A stretch of 64,000 nt of DNA, taken from NCBI GenBank assembly GCA_964440305.1, contig CAYTRS010000002.1, forward strand, positions 25,922 through 89,921. The letters run 5' to 3'. Of this stretch, positions 61,861 through 64,000 are shown piece by piece. The notes beneath the pieces are model-generated. The model had not been told where the DNA came from and did not search any database. It was given only the letters and a program-made list of their open reading frames with translations. This DNA comes from CAYTRS01 sp964440305 (lineage in GTDB: Bacteria; Patescibacteriota; Minisyncoccia; Moranbacterales; JAKLHP01). Position 1 is the stretch's first letter. The number at the start of each line of letters is the position of its first letter. The position numbers were made by a program, and so were the translations under genes.

Positions 61861-62961
61861 TTACTTCCCCATTCCCAGTATCCCGATTATCACTCCCAAC
61901 ATTGCTGTGACAATCGTAAAAATCCAGGCGCGCATGACCACTTTTGATTCCGGCCATCCTTTCGCTTCGAAATGGTGATGGATTGGCGCCGCCAAAAAAA
62001 TTCTTCTGTGGAAAAATCTCTTGCTGAAAAGCTGAACTGCCGCACTTCCTGATTCCAAAACATAAATAAAAACAATCAAAAACATCACCAAGAAAGAATT
62101 TGTAAGCATCGCAACAACGCCCAAAGTTGTTCCCAATGAAATCGCTCCCGTATCCCCCATAAAAAACCGCGCCGGAGATATATTGAACCAAAGAAAAACC
62201 AAAAGCGTTCCTGAAACCGCTGCGCAAAAAGAAGCTAAGTTTATTTTATTCTGAAAAAAGGCAATAATTGCGAAAGAAAAGAAAGCAATAAGAAGCACGC
62301 CTCCATTAAGCCCGTCCAGCCCATCTGTTTCATTGGAAGAAATCGCCGCGAAAATAATGGCAAAAATAAAAATTGCCATATACCAAAAACCAATGGAAAA
62401 ATCTCCTACTGCCGGAATATGAATCTGATCCCAGCCTAATTTAGAATAAAACCACCAGGCTCCGCCTATTGCAATCGCCAAGAGCCACCAAAAACGGGCC
62501 AAAAATCTCATTCCTCCGCCTTTATTTTTTCCGCATCCGCGAACGCTCATAAAATCGTCAAAAAGCCCCAAAATTCCCGCGGTCACCAAAACAAAAAGCG
62601 GGAGCCATGTCTGCGAACGGCTCAAAAAATCCAGCCGAGCCATAAAATTAATTCCTGTAGCATTTGCAATTAGAGGAAACAAATAGTGCGAAGCAAAAAT
62701 TAAAACCAAAATGGAAAGCCAGATAATTAATCCCCCCATTGTCGGAGTTCCGGATTTATGAGCGTGCAGCTTGCTTACATAAGTCAATTCCTTGCCGTCA
62801 ACCGACTGCGATTTTATTTTTATTCCGATCTTATATTTATATAGGATTTTTATCCAAATTGGAGTGAGAATCAAGGACACCAGCATTGCCAAAAATCCTG
62901 TCGTTAAGATTTTTAAGACATTTATCACTTCCGGAATTGTTTGTATTTGGGAAAATTGCAT
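61861..62961 (-). CDS. mraY: Phospho-N-acetylmuramoyl-pentapeptide-transferase
   Basis: 366 residues with about ten membrane helices. HAHKSGTPTMGGLIIW, the catalytic Asp region SNETDGLDGLNGG, FFMGDTGAISLGTTLG, and PIHHHFEAKGWPESKVV with the HHH motif. It moves phospho-MurNAc-pentapeptide onto undecaprenyl phosphate, giving lipid I. The window has mraY, murG, ftsW, murC and murB, but not murD, E or F, which must lie elsewhere. Confidence 0.97.
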   Translation of the reverse strand: MQFSQIQTIPEVINVLKILTTGFLAMLVSLILTPIWIKILYKYKIGIKIKSQSVDGKELTYVSKLHAHKSGTPTMGGLIIWLSILVLIFASHYLFPLIANATGINFMARLDFLSRSQTWLPLFVLVTAGILGLFDDFMSVRGCGKNKGGGMRFLARFWWLLAIAIGGAWWFYSKLGWDQIHIPAVGDFSIGFWYMAIFIFAIIFAAISSNETDGLDGLNGGVLLIAFFSFAIIAFFQNKINLASFCAAVSGTLLVFLWFNISPARFFMGDTGAISLGTTLGVVAMLTNSFLVMFLIVFIYVLESGSAAVQLFSKRFFHRRIFLAAPIHHHFEAKGWPESKVVMRAWIFTIVTAMLGVIIGILGMGK

Positions 62962-63044
62962 ATAAAAGCGTAAAGCTTAAAGCGCAAAACGTAAAACTAA
63001 ATAATATATTATTTTAGCTCTTCGCTTTACGCTTTTAGCTTTCG
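62962..63044. repeat. Heptad-repeat hairpin between dacA-like and mraY genes
   Basis: The left arm AAAGCGT, AAAGCTT, AAAGCGC, AAAACGT faces the right arm GCTCTTC, GCTTTAC, GCTTTTA, GCTTTCG across an AT-rich centre. AAAAGCGTAAAGC pairs exactly with GCTTTACGCTTTT. It may act as a terminator-like structure. Confidence 0.75.
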
Positions 63045-64000
63045 TTATTTCCATTCATGCGACCTGAATGTCCAATCAATCATTGTCCGGATATCCTGCC
63101 AGCGATAGGGATCGTCAAGGAGAACGGCAACTACTTTGTGCTTGCTGGTTTCATCGGAAGCGGCCAAGAGAAGCGATCTTCCGGCCAGCGGAGTAAATCC
63201 TGTCTTTCCTCCGATACAATTGGGTATTTCATTAAGAACCAGATCGGTATTCAAAATATCATGGGAGCACGTTCCGTCAACGGAAGTTATTTTAATGTTG
63301 GAAGGAAGCCTCATAATGTCCCAGATTAGCGGGTATTTCATCGCATAAGCAGAAACCCTGGCAATGTCATAGGCGGAGGAGTAGCAATCCGACTCTTTTC
63401 CGGAAGTTTCCAGTCCTGAAGCAGTGCAAAAATTAGAATTGTTCAAATTAAGTTCCTTGGCCTTTTTGTTCATAAGGCTAACAAATTCTTCTTCGGTTCC
63501 GCTGATGTGCTTTGCCAAAGCCACCGCCGCGTCATTGGCGCTGTTCATAAGCATCGCTTTCATCAAATCATGGGCTTTGACTTTTTCTCCCACTTTCAGC
63601 CTTTGCCCGATGCAATATCCTGAACGGGGACATCCAATTTTTGTCCCCTCGACATAAACCGCATCTTCGTCTACTTTGACTTCTTCGTCCAAATTTTTAA
63701 TATTTTCCATTGCCAAAACCGCTGTCATCATCTTGGTAAGAGAAGCAATCTGCCTTCTTTCAAATCCATTTTGATTGTATAAAATAGTTTCTGAATTTAC
63801 ATCTAAGATGATGGCGCTATGGGCATTGGGAAGAGCAATATTGGCGCTGTTTTCAATTTTAGTGGGCTTGAACACTACCGGAAAAGTGTTTTCTCCGACA
63901 AAGGCTTCATTTTTTTCCCTTTCCGCACCCTTTATTTCCCCCTCGCTGCTTTCAATTTGCGCTTCTTGCCGGTCATCTCCAAAAATATTTGAATTAAAAG
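63045..64000 (-). CDS. D-alanyl-D-alanine carboxypeptidase (5' partial)
   Basis: At least 318 residues; the frame runs open through the window end, so the signal peptide and true start lie outside (a GTG at 63875 is internal). SxxK motif: ASLTKMMTAVLAM with the nucleophile Ser. SxN: MNSANDAAVALAK. KTG: GGKTGFTPLAGRS. This is a class C low-mass PBP of the DacA/PBP5 type that trims the terminal D-Ala of peptidoglycan stems outside the membrane. It is first in the visible cell-wall block, 84 bases before mraY. Confidence 0.93.
   Translation of the reverse strand, partial: FNSNIFGDDRQEAQIESSEGEIKGAEREKNEAFVGENTFPVVFKPTKIENSANIALPNAHSAIILDVNSETILYNQNGFERRQIASLTKMMTAVLAMENIKNLDEEVKVDEDAVYVEGTKIGCPRSGYCIGQRLKVGEKVKAHDLMKAMLMNSANDAAVALAKHISGTEEEFVSLMNKKAKELNLNNSNFCTASGLETSGKESDCYSSAYDIARVSAYAMKYPLIWDIMRLPSNIKITSVDGTCSHDILNTDLVLNEIPNCIGGKTGFTPLAGRSLLLAASDETSKHKVVAVLLDDPYRWQDIRTMIDWTFRSHEWK

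Overview
The window looks like a chromosome segment of a Candidate Phyla Radiation (Patescibacteria) bacterium of the Parcubacteria type. This is inferred from gene content, not from a marker tree. From about 44.4 to 64.0 kb, almost every gene lies on the minus strand in a compact cell-envelope and housekeeping block. In transcription order it holds a D,D-carboxypeptidase, mraY, pgk, eno, a PfkB kinase, ftsA, a baseplate-J-like membrane protein, khpA, trmD, ftsW, murG, murC, murB, hpf and secA. Most spacers in this block carry degenerate 7-bp repeats, and the same repeats run in frame through murB, trmD and eno. A promoter, a 49-codon ORF and a PEP-CTERM-tailed secreted protein with very strong ribosome binding sites interrupt the block between hpf and secA.

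From about 35.8 to 44.2 kb lies a visibly more GC-rich, minus-strand prophage remnant. It has small early proteins, a replication-initiation-like protein, a phage C5 methyltransferase whose gene is overprinted by a second long ORF, a KH protein, a nuclease-like protein, a ParB-domain methyltransferase and both terminase subunits. It stops right after the terminase: no portal, capsid, tail or integrase gene follows.

From about 20.9 to 35.4 kb is an accessory region. A two-component system is coupled to a large terpene-cyclase-like protein that has both a class II DxDD and a class I DDxxD motif. Then come a K+ channel, a CDGSH iron-sulfur protein and two GT4 glycosyltransferases. A TetR-controlled operon encodes a membrane fusion protein, ABC ATPase, FtsX permease, patatin, AttH/CrtC-family protein and a 47-residue membrane peptide.

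From about 1.9 to 20.9 kb is a defence and resistance island. Four copies (A-D) of a structured repeat of about 55-95 bp, all in one orientation, lie at cassette boundaries. A-B holds a MarR-controlled DHA2 efflux operon and a GHKL ATPase with a C-terminal HEPN-like motif paired with a C5 methyltransferase. B-C holds exactly three tightly packed genes: a prohead-protease-like/DUF4160 fusion, a DUF2254-like membrane protein and a portal-like protein. C-D holds a type I restriction-modification operon with an extra HARE-HTH/nuclease gene and a tandem repeat in hsdS. The B-C trio, which combines head-morphogenesis-like proteins with a membrane protein outside any recognisable phage, is the best candidate for an undescribed system. 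The far left edge holds the end of a secreted protein and an AlbA_2 (Schlafen-like) regulator.
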